Below are positions 1-8,426 of a DNA stretch of 64,000 nt, one piece after another. The DNA comes from Pedobacter cryoconitis (lineage in GTDB: Bacteria > Bacteroidota > Bacteroidia > Sphingobacteriales > Sphingobacteriaceae). Numbering within the stretch: the stretch's first letter is position 1; each line of letters begins with the position of its first letter. Location of the stretch: NCBI RefSeq assembly GCF_014200595.1, contig NZ_JACHCG010000003.1, forward strand, positions 410,084 through 474,083. Reading direction: 5' to 3'. The position numbers were made by a program, and so were the translations under genes. The notes beneath the pieces are model-generated. The model ran no database searches. It was not told the DNA's origin and saw only the letters and a program-made list of their open reading frames with translations.

Positions 1-89
1 TGGCTATAAAGGGGTTTTTGAGTACGAGGAAGGGGAGTTTAGTTGATCGGGTGAAGAGGTATTTGAAAGGGATTGGTCTTTTAAAGTAG
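1..89 (+). CDS. C-terminal tail of an unidentified protein (truncated by window start)
   Basis: The frame starting at base 3 is open from the window edge to a TAG at 87-89 and reads as 28 residues ending RYLKGIGLLK. The basic, amphipathic composition resembles the C-terminus of a real protein, and a composite hairpin follows 20 bp downstream, as expected at the end of a transcription unit. Too little is visible for a family call. Given the methyltransferase and glycosyltransferases nearby, a polysaccharide-biosynthesis protein is a guess only. Confidence 0.4.
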   Translation, partial: AIKGFLSTRKGSLVDRVKRYLKGIGLLK

Positions 90-110
90 GGTTTCTCCAC
101 CAGGGAAATA

Positions 111-185
111 TAAAAACCTCCGATACTGTCGGCGCCCTTTGTTGGTAAAACCAACGCTGGTCACCTACAGTATCGGAGGTTTTTA
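111..185. repeat. composite hairpin: 19-bp perfect inverted repeat with nested stem
   Basis: The arms 111-129 and 167-185 are perfect reverse complements (19 bp). The 37-nt interval holds a second stem, GTTGGT/ACCAAC (141-146 with 150-155). Both outer arms end in A/T runs (AAAAACC and GGTTTTT), so the element could terminate transcription from either side, between the gene ending at 89 and whatever comes from the right. The nested design is larger than an ordinary terminator and is typical of mobile palindromic (REP/BIME-like) elements. Both readings are inferences. Confidence 0.6.
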
Positions 186-320
186 ATTTCTCAATTGGCA
201 TGACAAGTGCCGCTACTTTTACTTGAAAAGAAGATCTCCTTGTCAGATATTGGGGTGGTTTGGCAGGGTGCAGAGTTAGGTTATGTTTTTAGAATAAAAA
301 GAAATACTACTCCCCTTTTC

Positions 321-545
321 AGAGACGATCTGAAGTAAAAAATTAGTTCAATGTTCAGAAAAAGCCTTTTCCTGAAATGCTCAGGTATAAAAACTGGCTC
401 AATATCCAGACAAAGCCTTTTCCTGAAATGCTCAGATATAAAAGCTGGTTCAATATTCAGACAAAGCACTTTACTGAAATGCTCAGGTATAAAAGCTGAT
501 TCAATATCCAGATAATACTGCTTACTGAAGCTTTAGGATTGCTTT
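321..545. repeat. 51-bp tandem repeat (minisatellite), about four copies
   Basis: Units begin with CTGA at 372, 423 and 474, exactly 51 bp apart, with a degenerate copy from 321 and the start of another at 525. Each good unit contains two short inverted repeats: CCTGA-5 nt-TCAGG, and CTGG-8 nt-CCAG. Because 51 is divisible by three, the minus strand stays open through the array and would encode 17-residue repeats ending in EHFRKR, but no convincing ATG start is present. The array lies directly downstream of the methyltransferase gene. Confidence 0.75.
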
Positions 546-1297
546 TACTTTTGCTTTCTGGCTTCCAGGATGATATATGGGGATAGTTGGCGGGAGTTGA
601 ATGGGATTATTTTTGTGAATACTTTCCCGGCCAGCCACATGGTTTTTTTCAGGAGTTTTACACCAGCTGAGCGTTGTTTTTCGTTTTCAAGCCAGATGCT
701 GAAGTGCCCGAAGTATTTGGACTGGATAACTTCGAGGCCTGCTTTTTTGCAGATTTCTGCCAGGAGCGCCGGGTCCATGCAGGAGATGTTATGTTTGTCG
801 TAATTGGCCCGGTCAAATGATTTCTGAAACCAGCCGTTGATGGCTTTGAAGTTTGGCAGGGTGATGAACAGGGTTCCTCCGGGTTTCACGAAGTCGATGT
901 GGCGCTGGATAATGTCAGTGGTGTCGTTGAAATGCTCAATCAAACCGCAGGATAGGACAAGGTCGTATTGCTGGGTTTCTTTATGGTTGAAGAGATCGGT
1001 TTCTATGCTATGGATATCGCTTTCTTTCAGGTTATTGGCTTTGAGCAGGTCGTTGGTTACGGGCTGGTGAACAAAGTAGTCTAAAAGGGTAACGTCGAGT
1101 TTCAGGTATTTTTTAAGGAAGACGGCATAGTAACCGGGGAATCCACCGAGTTCTATGGCAGTTTTTACTTTTTGGGCCTGGACTATGGTAGTGAGCTCTT
1201 TATGGAAGAGGTAGTTTGCAGGGATATTCACTGACAGTCCTGTTTTGCTTTCCCAATAGTTTACCCAAAATTGTCTGTCTGTTAAAAGGTTATCCAT
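545..1297 (-). CDS. class I SAM-dependent methyltransferase
   Basis: A 250-residue protein with the Rossmann-fold methyltransferase pattern. The SAM-binding motif I appears as AIELGGFPGYYAV near residues 47-59, and a motif IV/post-motif as DLVLSCGLIEHFND near residues 107-120. It belongs to the broad Methyltransf_11/23-like group. The acceptor substrate cannot be read from sequence. The two glycosyltransferases on the other side of a 242-bp divergent intergenic region make a sugar or polysaccharide substrate plausible. The gene ends at the edge of the 51-bp tandem repeat. Confidence 0.85.
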   Translation of the reverse strand: MDNLLTDRQFWVNYWESKTGLSVNIPANYLFHKELTTIVQAQKVKTAIELGGFPGYYAVFLKKYLKLDVTLLDYFVHQPVTNDLLKANNLKESDIHSIETDLFNHKETQQYDLVLSCGLIEHFNDTTDIIQRHIDFVKPGGTLFITLPNFKAINGWFQKSFDRANYDKHNISCMDPALLAEICKKAGLEVIQSKYFGHFSIWLENEKQRSAGVKLLKKTMWLAGKVFTKIIPFNSRQLSPYIILEARKQK

Positions 1298-1340
1298 GTT
1301 TGTTTTCTTTTTTTGTTTTTTTTGCGTTCTCTTCGGGTTA

Positions 1341-1383
1341 ATAACGTCAAATGGGGTACTAGAGTTTGTTGATCTGACGTTAT
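1341..1383. promoter_or_regulatory. 9-bp inverted repeat in the divergent intergenic region
   Basis: ATAACGTCA at 1341-1349 and TGACGTTAT at 1375-1383 are perfect reverse complements 25 bp apart. They lie between the methyltransferase start (1297) and the glycosyltransferase start (1540). A transcription-factor operator or a leader hairpin is possible. The sequence alone does not decide. Confidence 0.35.
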
Positions 1384-1462
1384 GGAAGAAAAATATGTTT
1401 ATTTGTTTATTTTGGGAGACGCAAAATTAATTATATTCAAGGGAAAACAGTTAAAAAATTAA

Positions 1463-1492
1463 TATGCCGCTGAAATTTAGGTGATAAATTTG
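1463..1492 (+). promoter_or_regulatory. possible Bacteroidetes-type promoter for the glycosyltransferases
   Basis: TAAATTTG at 1485-1492 matches the Bacteroidetes -7 consensus TAnnTTTG exactly. The -33 position carries TATG (1463-1466), only a partial match to TTTG. The start site would fall near 1499, about 40 bp before the coding start. An exact -7 match on the minus strand at 1422-1429 could serve the divergent methyltransferase gene. Confidence 0.35.
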
Positions 1493-1539
1493 TTCTGGGC
1501 ATCGGATAAAGGATAACAATTATATGTAATTTTGAACTG

Positions 1540-2811
1540 TTGAAGATAATCCATTTAAATACATACGAGGGAAACGGTGGGGCTGGAAGAGCTTGCCTCC
1601 GGTTAAGTGACGCGCTAAAGGCAAGTGGCGTTGAATCCCGCGTGATGGTGTTTTACCAGTTTAAGGAGAGCAGCAAAGCAGATTCGTTTAGTAAGAGCCT
1701 CTTTCAAAAGGGAAAGGCCATCTTCAATATTTTAGCGGAAAGGTACCTCGCCAAATTTTTAACGAAAGCACTGAAAACACCTTTTTCTTTGCAGTGGTTC
1801 GGCCGCTCTGTAATTGACAATGCCGCATTGAAGGATGCGGACCTGATTCATATTCACTGGATTAATCACGGGTTTTTAACGCCGAAGAGGCTGGCTGAGC
1901 TGGAAGAGCTGGACAAGCCGATCGTCTGGACTTTTCATGATAGCAATGCTTTTACGGGGGGCTGTCATGTGAGGTATGCTTGTGAGAATTTCCATAAGCA
2001 GTGCGGGTCTTGTCCGCTGTTAAAGATTAGTGGCCCTAATGATATTTCTCATTGGAACTGGGTAAGCAAGAAAAAAGGTTATGCAAATCTGGGTTTCCAT
2101 ATTGTTGCACCAAGCCGCTGGATGGCGAGTTCAGTAAAGTTCAGCAGTTTGATGGGCGCAAGAGAAACTACAGTGATCCCAAATACGATTGAGACTAATG
2201 TTTTTAAACCTTATGCGAAGGCCGAAGCTAAGAGGTCTTTGAATATCAATCCTGATAAGTTCGTTTTAATGAGCGGTTTTATGCCTTCTAATAATGACAA
2301 GCATAAAGGGACGGCTTATTTGATTGAAGCCATGAACGATCTGGCCAACAGACCGGGTATCGTCAAAGAAAATATAGAGTTACTGATCTTTGGCAACAAG
2401 GATCAGACTGATGTGCCTGTTTTCCCTTTTAAGACTACTTATCTGGGGAAAATCGATAATGATACTCATCTGGCGAAGTGTTATTCGGCCGCTGATGTGT
2501 TTATTACGGCTTCTCTTGAAGATAATCTACCGAATACGGTTATGGAGAGTCTGGCTTGCGCAACTCCGGTAGTGGCCTTTAAAACAGGTGGCATTCCAGA
2601 CATGGTCGAGCATCTGGTGAATGGCTATTTAGCGGATTATGAATCTGCTGAAGATCTGGCCACGGGTATGGAGTGGTTATACCACGAGGAAAATGCGGCA
2701 GAGATTCAAAAAGAGGCCCGTTTAACTATACTTACACATTTTTCTGAGGCAGTTATTGCCGATAAACACACTGCTTTATATCAATCCCTGATCAATTTAC
2801 ATCCACGTTAA
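1540..2811 (+). CDS. GT4-family glycosyltransferase (GT-B fold)
   Basis: A 423-residue protein with an N-terminal Rossmann-like domain containing the NGGAGRA turn near residues 11-17. A C-terminal Glycos_transf_1 domain carries the nucleotide-sugar signature EDNLPNTVMES near residues 327-337. A cysteine cluster (GGC, AC, QCGSC) at about 140-160 is seen in this Bacteroidetes subfamily. The start is a TTG at 1540: upstream in frame there is a stop at 1507-1509 and no ATG. It probably transfers a sugar to a surface-polysaccharide intermediate in the cytoplasm. The GT2 gene follows 19 bp downstream on the same strand. Confidence 0.88.
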   Translation: MKIIHLNTYEGNGGAGRACLRLSDALKASGVESRVMVFYQFKESSKADSFSKSLFQKGKAIFNILAERYLAKFLTKALKTPFSLQWFGRSVIDNAALKDADLIHIHWINHGFLTPKRLAELEELDKPIVWTFHDSNAFTGGCHVRYACENFHKQCGSCPLLKISGPNDISHWNWVSKKKGYANLGFHIVAPSRWMASSVKFSSLMGARETTVIPNTIETNVFKPYAKAEAKRSLNINPDKFVLMSGFMPSNNDKHKGTAYLIEAMNDLANRPGIVKENIELLIFGNKDQTDVPVFPFKTTYLGKIDNDTHLAKCYSAADVFITASLEDNLPNTVMESLACATPVVAFKTGGIPDMVEHLVNGYLADYESAEDLATGMEWLYHEENAAEIQKEARLTILTHFSEAVIADKHTALYQSLINLHPR

Positions 2812-2830
2812 TCAATTATATTTTCATTTC

Positions 2831-3583
2831 ATGTTGCAGCCAAAGCTAAGTGTCATTACCATCGTATATAATAATGTAAGGGATATCGAACGTACTATGC
2901 TTTCGGTGTTAAATCAAACGTACCCGAATATTGAATATATCCTGATTGACGGCGCTTCAACGGATGGAACAAAAGATATTATTTATAAGTATAAGTCCCG
3001 GCTGGCCCAGTTTATTTCTGAAAAAGACAAGGGGATTTATGATGCGATGAACAAAGGATTGAAATTAGCTACGGGCGATTATATCTTGTTTATGAACTCG
3101 GGAGATGAGATTTATGCGCCTGAAACGGTAACGGATATTTTTGAGACTGCACCTGGAGCTGATATCTATTATGGGGAAACTGAGATGTTTAATGATAACT
3201 GGCAGAGCTTAGGGCAAAGGAGACACCGCGCTCCGGAATGTTTTAGCTGGCGCAGTTTTAAGCATGGAATGAGTATTAGTCATCAGGCTATTTATGTGAA
3301 ACGCAGTTTAACAGAGCCTTATGATTTGCAGTATAAATACAGTTCAGATATTGACTGGATCATTAAGGCTGCGAAAAAGGCATCGAGCATTGTGAATACA
3401 CAGCTTTATGTAGCAAAATATCTGGTTGGCGGAATTTCTAAACAGAAGCATTTTGCGAGCTTAAAGGAACGTTTCCGCATCTTTCATAAGTATTATGGAT
3501 TGATCCCAAACCTGGTTAATCATTTCTGGATTGCAATCAACCTGACACAGTATTATGTAAAGCATAAGAAAACTAACGATTAA
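2831..3583 (+). CDS. GT2-family glycosyltransferase (GT-A fold)
   Basis: A 250-residue protein starting PKLSVITIVYNN, the classic beta-strand of GT2 enzymes, followed by the nucleotide-binding motif LIDGASTDGT near residues 36-45 and NSGDE near 92-96. The later SSDIDW (residue ~175) supplies another acidic motif typical of this group. It lies 19 bp after the GT4 gene, so both are likely co-transcribed and act in the same glycan assembly. The donor and acceptor are unknown. It converges with the serine hydrolase gene, leaving only 28 bp between ends and no visible terminator. Confidence 0.88.
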   Translation: MLQPKLSVITIVYNNVRDIERTMLSVLNQTYPNIEYILIDGASTDGTKDIIYKYKSRLAQFISEKDKGIYDAMNKGLKLATGDYILFMNSGDEIYAPETVTDIFETAPGADIYYGETEMFNDNWQSLGQRRHRAPECFSWRSFKHGMSISHQAIYVKRSLTEPYDLQYKYSSDIDWIIKAAKKASSIVNTQLYVAKYLVGGISKQKHFASLKERFRIFHKYYGLIPNLVNHFWIAINLTQYYVKHKKTND

Positions 3584-3611
3584 ATAAAGTTCGCTGTTTG
3601 TGCCTGTATTG

Positions 3612-4829
3612 TTACTGGCTGATCGCTGATTCTAATGGTGGATTCTTTGGATAAGTAAAAGGTAAACCTGATAAGTAACGACTGACCTTTCTGAAAGGAT
3701 ATCCCCCTGCCCCTTTTTCTGAAAACTGAACAATGATAGTATGAGTCGAAGGATCAATGTATAGTCTTTGTCCTCTCATTCCTTCTGCGGCATAATCTCC
3801 GGTTACTCCTTCTTGCGGAACCCACCATAAATAGTGATGGGCCGATTTCTGCCAGCCTTTAGCGTTTGCAGGAGCTTCATTTCCTAAATTGACGGATTGA
3901 TTAACCCATTGTTCAGGAATTACCTGCTTACCGTTATACCGGCCTTTATTGAGGTACAGGCGGCCTAGTTTAGCTAAATCTATTGCAGTGGACTGAAACC
4001 TGCTGGCGGTATTGGGAAATCCGTTGGGATGATCCAGTCCGAAACTTGCCGGATAAGCAGTACCGATTTTCTTCCAGATTTTATCCTGAAAGTAAGTCGC
4101 AGCTTTTTGCCCCGTTGCATTTTCCAGTGCCCAGGTTAATAAGAAAGCATCTATACTTTTATACTTCCATATAGTACCTGGTTTGTTTGCTGATTTTACT
4201 TGAAGGAGTTCCTTCTTGATGTCTTCCGTATAATAATATTTTGCTTCGTCTGATAAGAAAGCAGCGATAAGGCCACCGTAAACATCTTTGAATTCCAGAC
4301 CGGATTTCATCTCCAGCAAATTTCTGAGCGTAATCTGATTAAATGCCGGATTGTTTTTGAGTTCAGGGACATACTGGATCAGGTGGTCATCCAGGCTTTT
4401 AATTTTCCCTTCTGCTAAAGCCTCTCCTGCCATGATTGACACCATGGTCTTGGCAACAGAGAAAAGTGTGGTCAGCGTGGTATCGCTATGGCCGGGGGCA
4501 AATTTCTGATAGATAATCGTATCATTTCTGATGACCATAAAAACTGTAGCCTTCCCGTCTTTCAGATAGGTAGTAAATGGAACGGATTCATTTTTCCAGT
4601 TCAGTACATGAACAGTATCGAGGTCGTCCCGGTTAACTGCTGCTTTTACAAAATGAAAAGCGGTATCTGAGGGCTGGATAATGACTTGCGGGAATATTTT
4701 ATAGGTACTGGCATCGGGAGACTGATACCGTAAAACACGCACCAGTTCGGGGCGCCAGGTAAACAGCAGCGCAAAAAGAAGCACAATCACTAAAGTTACA
4801 GCCGCAAGCCAGTAGAGAATCCGTTTCAT
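3612..4829 (-). CDS. beta-lactamase-fold serine hydrolase (class C / esterase VIII type)
   Basis: A 405-residue protein with an N-terminal hydrophobic segment (residues ~5-24) that anchors or exports it. The SxxK nucleophile motif appears as FSVAKTM near residue 143, and a YxS-type second motif as YKSIDAFLL near 223. Such proteins act in the periplasm on esters, amides or peptidoglycan peptides. True beta-lactamase activity is not implied. The SDR gene lies just upstream on the same strand, 16 bp away, so the two may form one operon. Confidence 0.85.
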   Translation of the reverse strand: MKRILYWLAAVTLVIVLLFALLFTWRPELVRVLRYQSPDASTYKIFPQVIIQPSDTAFHFVKAAVNRDDLDTVHVLNWKNESVPFTTYLKDGKATVFMVIRNDTIIYQKFAPGHSDTTLTTLFSVAKTMVSIMAGEALAEGKIKSLDDHLIQYVPELKNNPAFNQITLRNLLEMKSGLEFKDVYGGLIAAFLSDEAKYYYTEDIKKELLQVKSANKPGTIWKYKSIDAFLLTWALENATGQKAATYFQDKIWKKIGTAYPASFGLDHPNGFPNTASRFQSTAIDLAKLGRLYLNKGRYNGKQVIPEQWVNQSVNLGNEAPANAKGWQKSAHHYLWWVPQEGVTGDYAAEGMRGQRLYIDPSTHTIIVQFSEKGAGGYPFRKVSRYLSGLPFTYPKNPPLESAISQ

Positions 4830-4845
4830 ATACTGTTTTTGTAGC

Positions 4846-5562
4846 TTATGGGTTTGTAGACCAAAGTCCTGCTTCTTTCACGAACACTCTGCGATTTAAT
4901 TTCAATTGACTCACCACCAATTCTGCAAGATCTTCTGGTTGCATTACTTTGTCCGGATTTCCGTCAGTAAGATTCAAGTCTTTAGCCATATCAGTTGCTA
5001 CGGTACTTGGCGTTAAAGTCGTTACGCGGATATTATGTTTACGGACTTCCTGCATTAAAGATTCTGAAAGACCAATTAATGCAAATTTAGAAGCGCTGTA
5101 AGCACTGGTTACGGCAGCTCCACGCTGGCCTGCTGTAGAAGAAATATTTACGATATCCCCGGTTTTACGGTCAATCATTTCTGGCAGAACAGCACGGGTT
5201 ACGTAATAAGCACCAAATAAATTAACTTTTACAATCTCTTCCCATCTGGCTGGTTCTAATTCCATGAAGGAACCAAAAGAGCTGATCCCTGCGTTGTTGA
5301 TCAGAATATCTATAGCACCTAAATCAGTCTTTACTTTTGCTACAGCAGTATTTACGGAGTCTATGGAAGCCACATCCGCCGTTGCGATAGCGACATGAAC
5401 ATTAAAAGTTTTGAGTTCTTCTGCTACATTTTGCAAATCAGCTTCTGTTCTTGCAATCAGGCCCACATTCACCCCTTCTTGTGCAAGAGCGATCGCCAAA
5501 GCACGACCAATTCCTTTACCAGCACCAGTAATCAGTGCATTTTTTCCTTTTAATGATTCCAT
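4846..5562 (-). CDS. short-chain dehydrogenase/reductase, FabG-like
   Basis: A 238-residue classical SDR. The cofactor motif TGAGKGIG is at residues ~12-19, NNAGI at ~88-92, and a catalytic serine in NISSTAG with YSASK at ~154-158. The length and motifs match 3-oxoacyl-ACP reductase-like enzymes using NADP(H), but this group covers many substrates, and no fatty-acid synthesis gene is adjacent. It probably heads a two-gene unit with the serine hydrolase. Confidence 0.85.
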   Translation of the reverse strand: MESLKGKNALITGAGKGIGRALAIALAQEGVNVGLIARTEADLQNVAEELKTFNVHVAIATADVASIDSVNTAVAKVKTDLGAIDILINNAGISSFGSFMELEPARWEEIVKVNLFGAYYVTRAVLPEMIDRKTGDIVNISSTAGQRGAAVTSAYSASKFALIGLSESLMQEVRKHNIRVTTLTPSTVATDMAKDLNLTDGNPDKVMQPEDLAELVVSQLKLNRRVFVKEAGLWSTNP

Positions 5563-5682
5563 GATCTTATTTATTGAGCTACAAAACTAAGAAACTTTGC
5601 AAAAATTACCCTGCACCTATTACACAATTGATAAAGTATAGTTTTTATCTATCCAAAGCGAAATTTGAGAATGGCCTTCAAA

Positions 5683-5714
5683 CAAAAAATCCCGTAAGCA
5701 ATGCTTACGGGATT
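5683..5714 (-). terminator. intrinsic terminator of typA
   Basis: The arms 5688-5700 (AATCCCGTAAGCA) and 5702-5714 are perfect 13-bp reverse complements. On the minus strand the stem is followed by a T run (TTTTTTG). It lies 21 bp past the typA stop codon. Confidence 0.85.
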
Positions 5715-5734
5715 CAAACTCAATTTATAAGGTC

Positions 5735-7537
5735 TTAGAAGTTTTTACCTTTTATTTTACGTTCACCTTCAGTTAAGTAGATTTTACGTAAACGCATACT
5801 TAATGGAGTGATTTCAATGTACTCATCAGCCTGGATATATTCCATTGCTTCTTCCAGAGAGAACTTAATTGCCGGAGCAATACGGTTACTATCATCTGTA
5901 CCTGATGCACGCATGTTAGTTAAAGCTTTTCCTTTAACAATGTTTACTACTAAATCATTATCACGGATGTGTTCACCCATAATCTGACCTTCATAAACAT
6001 CAACACCAGGATCAACGAAGAAACGACCACGATCCTGTAATTTATCAATTGAATAAGCTGTCGTGCTTCCTTTTTCCATAGAAACCAATACACCATTCAA
6101 TCTTCCAGGAATAGTACCTTTCCAAGGCTCGTAAGCTTTGAAACGGTGAGCCATAATCGCTTCACCACCTGTAGCAGTTAATACGTTATTTCTTAATCCA
6201 ATGATACCACGTGCAGGGATTTCAAACTCTAAATGTTGTAAATCACCTTTTGGCTCCATGATCAACAGTTCACCTTTACGTTGTGTAACCAGTTCAATTA
6301 CTTTACCAGCAACTTCACCCGGTACGTCAACGATCAGTGTTTCAACCGGCTCACATTTCTTACCATCAATTTCTTTGATAATTACCTGTGGCTGTCCTAC
6401 CTGAATTTCGTATCCTTCGCGACGCATAGTCTCGATTAATACTGATAAATGCAGAATACCTCTACCGTATACTAAATAAGCATCAGGTGATTCAGTTTCT
6501 ACAACTTTCAAGGCAAGATTTTTCTCCATCTCTTTGTACAAACGTTCTTTGATACGTTGAGAAGTAACAAATTTACCTTCTTTACCGAAAAATGGTGAGT
6601 TGTTGATTGTGAACAACATGTTCATAGTCGGCTCATCAATTTTGATAACTGGTAATTGCTCAGGAGCTTCAAAATCAGCAATAGTATCACCAATATCAAA
6701 TCCATCAATACCTACAACTGCGCAGATATCACCTGAAAATACTTCAGTAGTACGAATTTTACCTAATCCTTCGAAAGTGTATAATTCTTTTACTCTTGAT
6801 TTTACCATTTTACCATCGCGTTTGATTAAAGTAACCGGCTGGTTTTCTTTAATTGACCCGCGGTGAACACGTCCAACTGCGATACGGCCTACGAAAGATG
6901 AATAATCTAACGAAGTGATCTGCATTTGTAAAGTTCCTTCAATTAATTGCGGAGCTGGGATGTTAGCAACAACTGCATCTAATAAAGGGAAAATATCTGT
7001 AGTTGGTTTAGTGTAATCAGTACTCATCCATCCTTGTTTAGATGAACCGTAGATTACAGGGAAATCCAACTGATCTTCTGTAGCTTCAAGGTTAAAGAAC
7101 AATTCAAAAATCTGCTCATAAACCTCTTCAGGACGGCAGTTTTCTTTATCTACTTTATTTACAACAACAATAGGCTTCAAACCTAAAGCCAAAGCTTTTT
7201 GAGTTACGAAACGAGTTTGAGGCATTGCACCTTCAAACGCATCGCATAACAACAATACACCATCAGCCATTTTTAATACACGTTCAACTTCACCACCGAA
7301 ATCGGCGTGACCAGGTGTATCAATGATATTAATTTTAATATCTTTATACATTACTGAAACGTTTTTGGAAACGATGGTAATACCACGTTCTCTCTCCAGG
7401 TCGTTATTGTCAAGTATTAAGTCACCTGTTTGCTCGTTGTCACGAAAAATAGAACAAGTGTGTAAAATCTTATCAACCAATGTAGTTTTACCGTGGTCAA
7501 CGTGTGCTATAATAGCTATGTTTCTTATTTTTTGCAT
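5735..7537 (-). CDS. typA: translational GTPase TypA/BipA
   Basis: A 600-residue ribosome-binding GTPase of the EF-G superfamily. G1 is AHVDHGKT (residues ~11-18), the switch I region contains RGITI, G3 is DTPGHADF and G4 is NKVD. The BipA-specific C-terminal part follows, with EIPARGIIGLRN and a basic tail. Length matches the family (about 600). TypA acts on the 70S/50S ribosome in assembly and stress adaptation. It appears monocistronic, with its own terminator and a -7 box upstream. Confidence 0.97.
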   Translation of the reverse strand: MQKIRNIAIIAHVDHGKTTLVDKILHTCSIFRDNEQTGDLILDNNDLERERGITIVSKNVSVMYKDIKINIIDTPGHADFGGEVERVLKMADGVLLLCDAFEGAMPQTRFVTQKALALGLKPIVVVNKVDKENCRPEEVYEQIFELFFNLEATEDQLDFPVIYGSSKQGWMSTDYTKPTTDIFPLLDAVVANIPAPQLIEGTLQMQITSLDYSSFVGRIAVGRVHRGSIKENQPVTLIKRDGKMVKSRVKELYTFEGLGKIRTTEVFSGDICAVVGIDGFDIGDTIADFEAPEQLPVIKIDEPTMNMLFTINNSPFFGKEGKFVTSQRIKERLYKEMEKNLALKVVETESPDAYLVYGRGILHLSVLIETMRREGYEIQVGQPQVIIKEIDGKKCEPVETLIVDVPGEVAGKVIELVTQRKGELLIMEPKGDLQHLEFEIPARGIIGLRNNVLTATGGEAIMAHRFKAYEPWKGTIPGRLNGVLVSMEKGSTTAYSIDKLQDRGRFFVDPGVDVYEGQIMGEHIRDNDLVVNIVKGKALTNMRASGTDDSNRIAPAIKFSLEEAMEYIQADEYIEITPLSMRLRKIYLTEGERKIKGKNF

Positions 7538-7542
7538 AAAAT

Positions 7543-7567
7543 GCGCCTAAATTTTGGCGCAAAGATA
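7543..7567 (-). promoter_or_regulatory. -7 promoter element and leader hairpin of typA
   Basis: On the minus strand TATCTTTG (7560-7567) matches TAnnTTTG exactly, 23 bp before the ATG; no good -33 box was found. The predicted transcript would begin within a small GCGCC-8 nt-GGCGC stem (7543-7560). Confidence 0.4.
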
Positions 7568-7766
7568 ACGTAAATAATTGATATATCAGCCTATTACCTA
7601 GGACTATGTCAATATATTTCGCAGAAAAAGCAATCAGGACATTAAATTTCTTTTCCTCTTATTCAAAGATGATTGTGTAACAAAACTGTCCGATCCGTGA
7701 AGAAATAAATTGATAACGCCTGTTTTTTAACAGAAAAAGTGATCTTTAAAGATTGATACCAGAGAT

Positions 7767-8426
7767 ATGAAAGCAATACTAGTTGGTGCAAGCGGATCTA
7801 TAGGCCGCAGTTTACTACAGGACTTATTAAATGATACGCATTATACGGATGTGCTGGTGCTGGTACGCAAAAAATTAACTGTTCAGCACCCTAAATTAAA
7901 TCAACTGGTAATAGATTTTACCCGGCTGAGTGATTATGCAGCAGAAATTAAAGGAAATGCTGTTTTTTGCTGTCTTGGTACGACCAAAAGCCAGACTCCT
8001 GATCAGCAGCAATATCGCCAGATAGACTATCAATATCCGCTGGATATTGCCTGGATGGCGCATACGAATGGCGCAGAAAGTTATCATTTAGTATCAGCAA
8101 TGGGCGCCGACAAAAACTCTTCTTTCTTTTACAACAGAACAAAAGGAGAAGTAGAGCGGGATCTTAAAGTGGTTCCTTTTAAGAGCATCCATATTTACCG
8201 TCCTTCTTTACTGGATGGAGAGAGATCACAAAAACGCTTTGGAGAAAGTATCATGAATAAGCTCATGCATTTTATCAATCCGCTTTTGGTGGGTAAATGG
8301 AGAAAATACAGAAGTATTAAAGTAACTGCTGTAGCCAAAGTAATGTTAGCCCAGTCTCTGAATGAGCAGAAAGGAATATTTATACATCCTTCTGATCAGA
8401 TCCAGGCTTTGAGTGACGTGCTATAA
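7767..8426 (+). CDS. NAD(P)-binding oxidoreductase, TIP30/HTATIP2-like atypical SDR
   Basis: A 219-residue protein beginning MKAILVGASGSIG, an atypical SDR dinucleotide-binding loop (GASGSIG), with CLGTTKS near residue 70 and a YNRTKGEVE segment near 122-130 giving the Y-x3-K pair. This matches the HTATIP2/YwnB-like oxidoreductase group. The substrate is unknown. Its 3' end overlaps the convergent esterase gene by 6 bp. Confidence 0.8.
   Translation: MKAILVGASGSIGRSLLQDLLNDTHYTDVLVLVRKKLTVQHPKLNQLVIDFTRLSDYAAEIKGNAVFCCLGTTKSQTPDQQQYRQIDYQYPLDIAWMAHTNGAESYHLVSAMGADKNSSFFYNRTKGEVERDLKVVPFKSIHIYRPSLLDGERSQKRFGESIMNKLMHFINPLLVGKWRKYRSIKVTAVAKVMLAQSLNEQKGIFIHPSDQIQALSDVL

Noticed and set aside
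4..201. 65-residue minus-strand frame across the composite hairpin
   Set aside because: It crosses both palindrome arms and has no family resemblance. It is most likely a by-product of the repeat.
281..469. 62-residue frame on the minus strand made of 17-residue repeats
   Set aside because: It starts at a GTG inside the 51-bp array and has no leader or known family. I annotated the DNA repeat and left the coding question as a finding.
321..545. CRISPR array
   Set aside because: The units are contiguous 51-bp tandem copies without unique spacers, and no cas gene is in the window.
3612..4829. Antibiotic-resistance beta-lactamase
   Set aside because: The SxxK and YxS motifs fit the wide serine-hydrolase family. 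Nothing shows activity against antibiotics.
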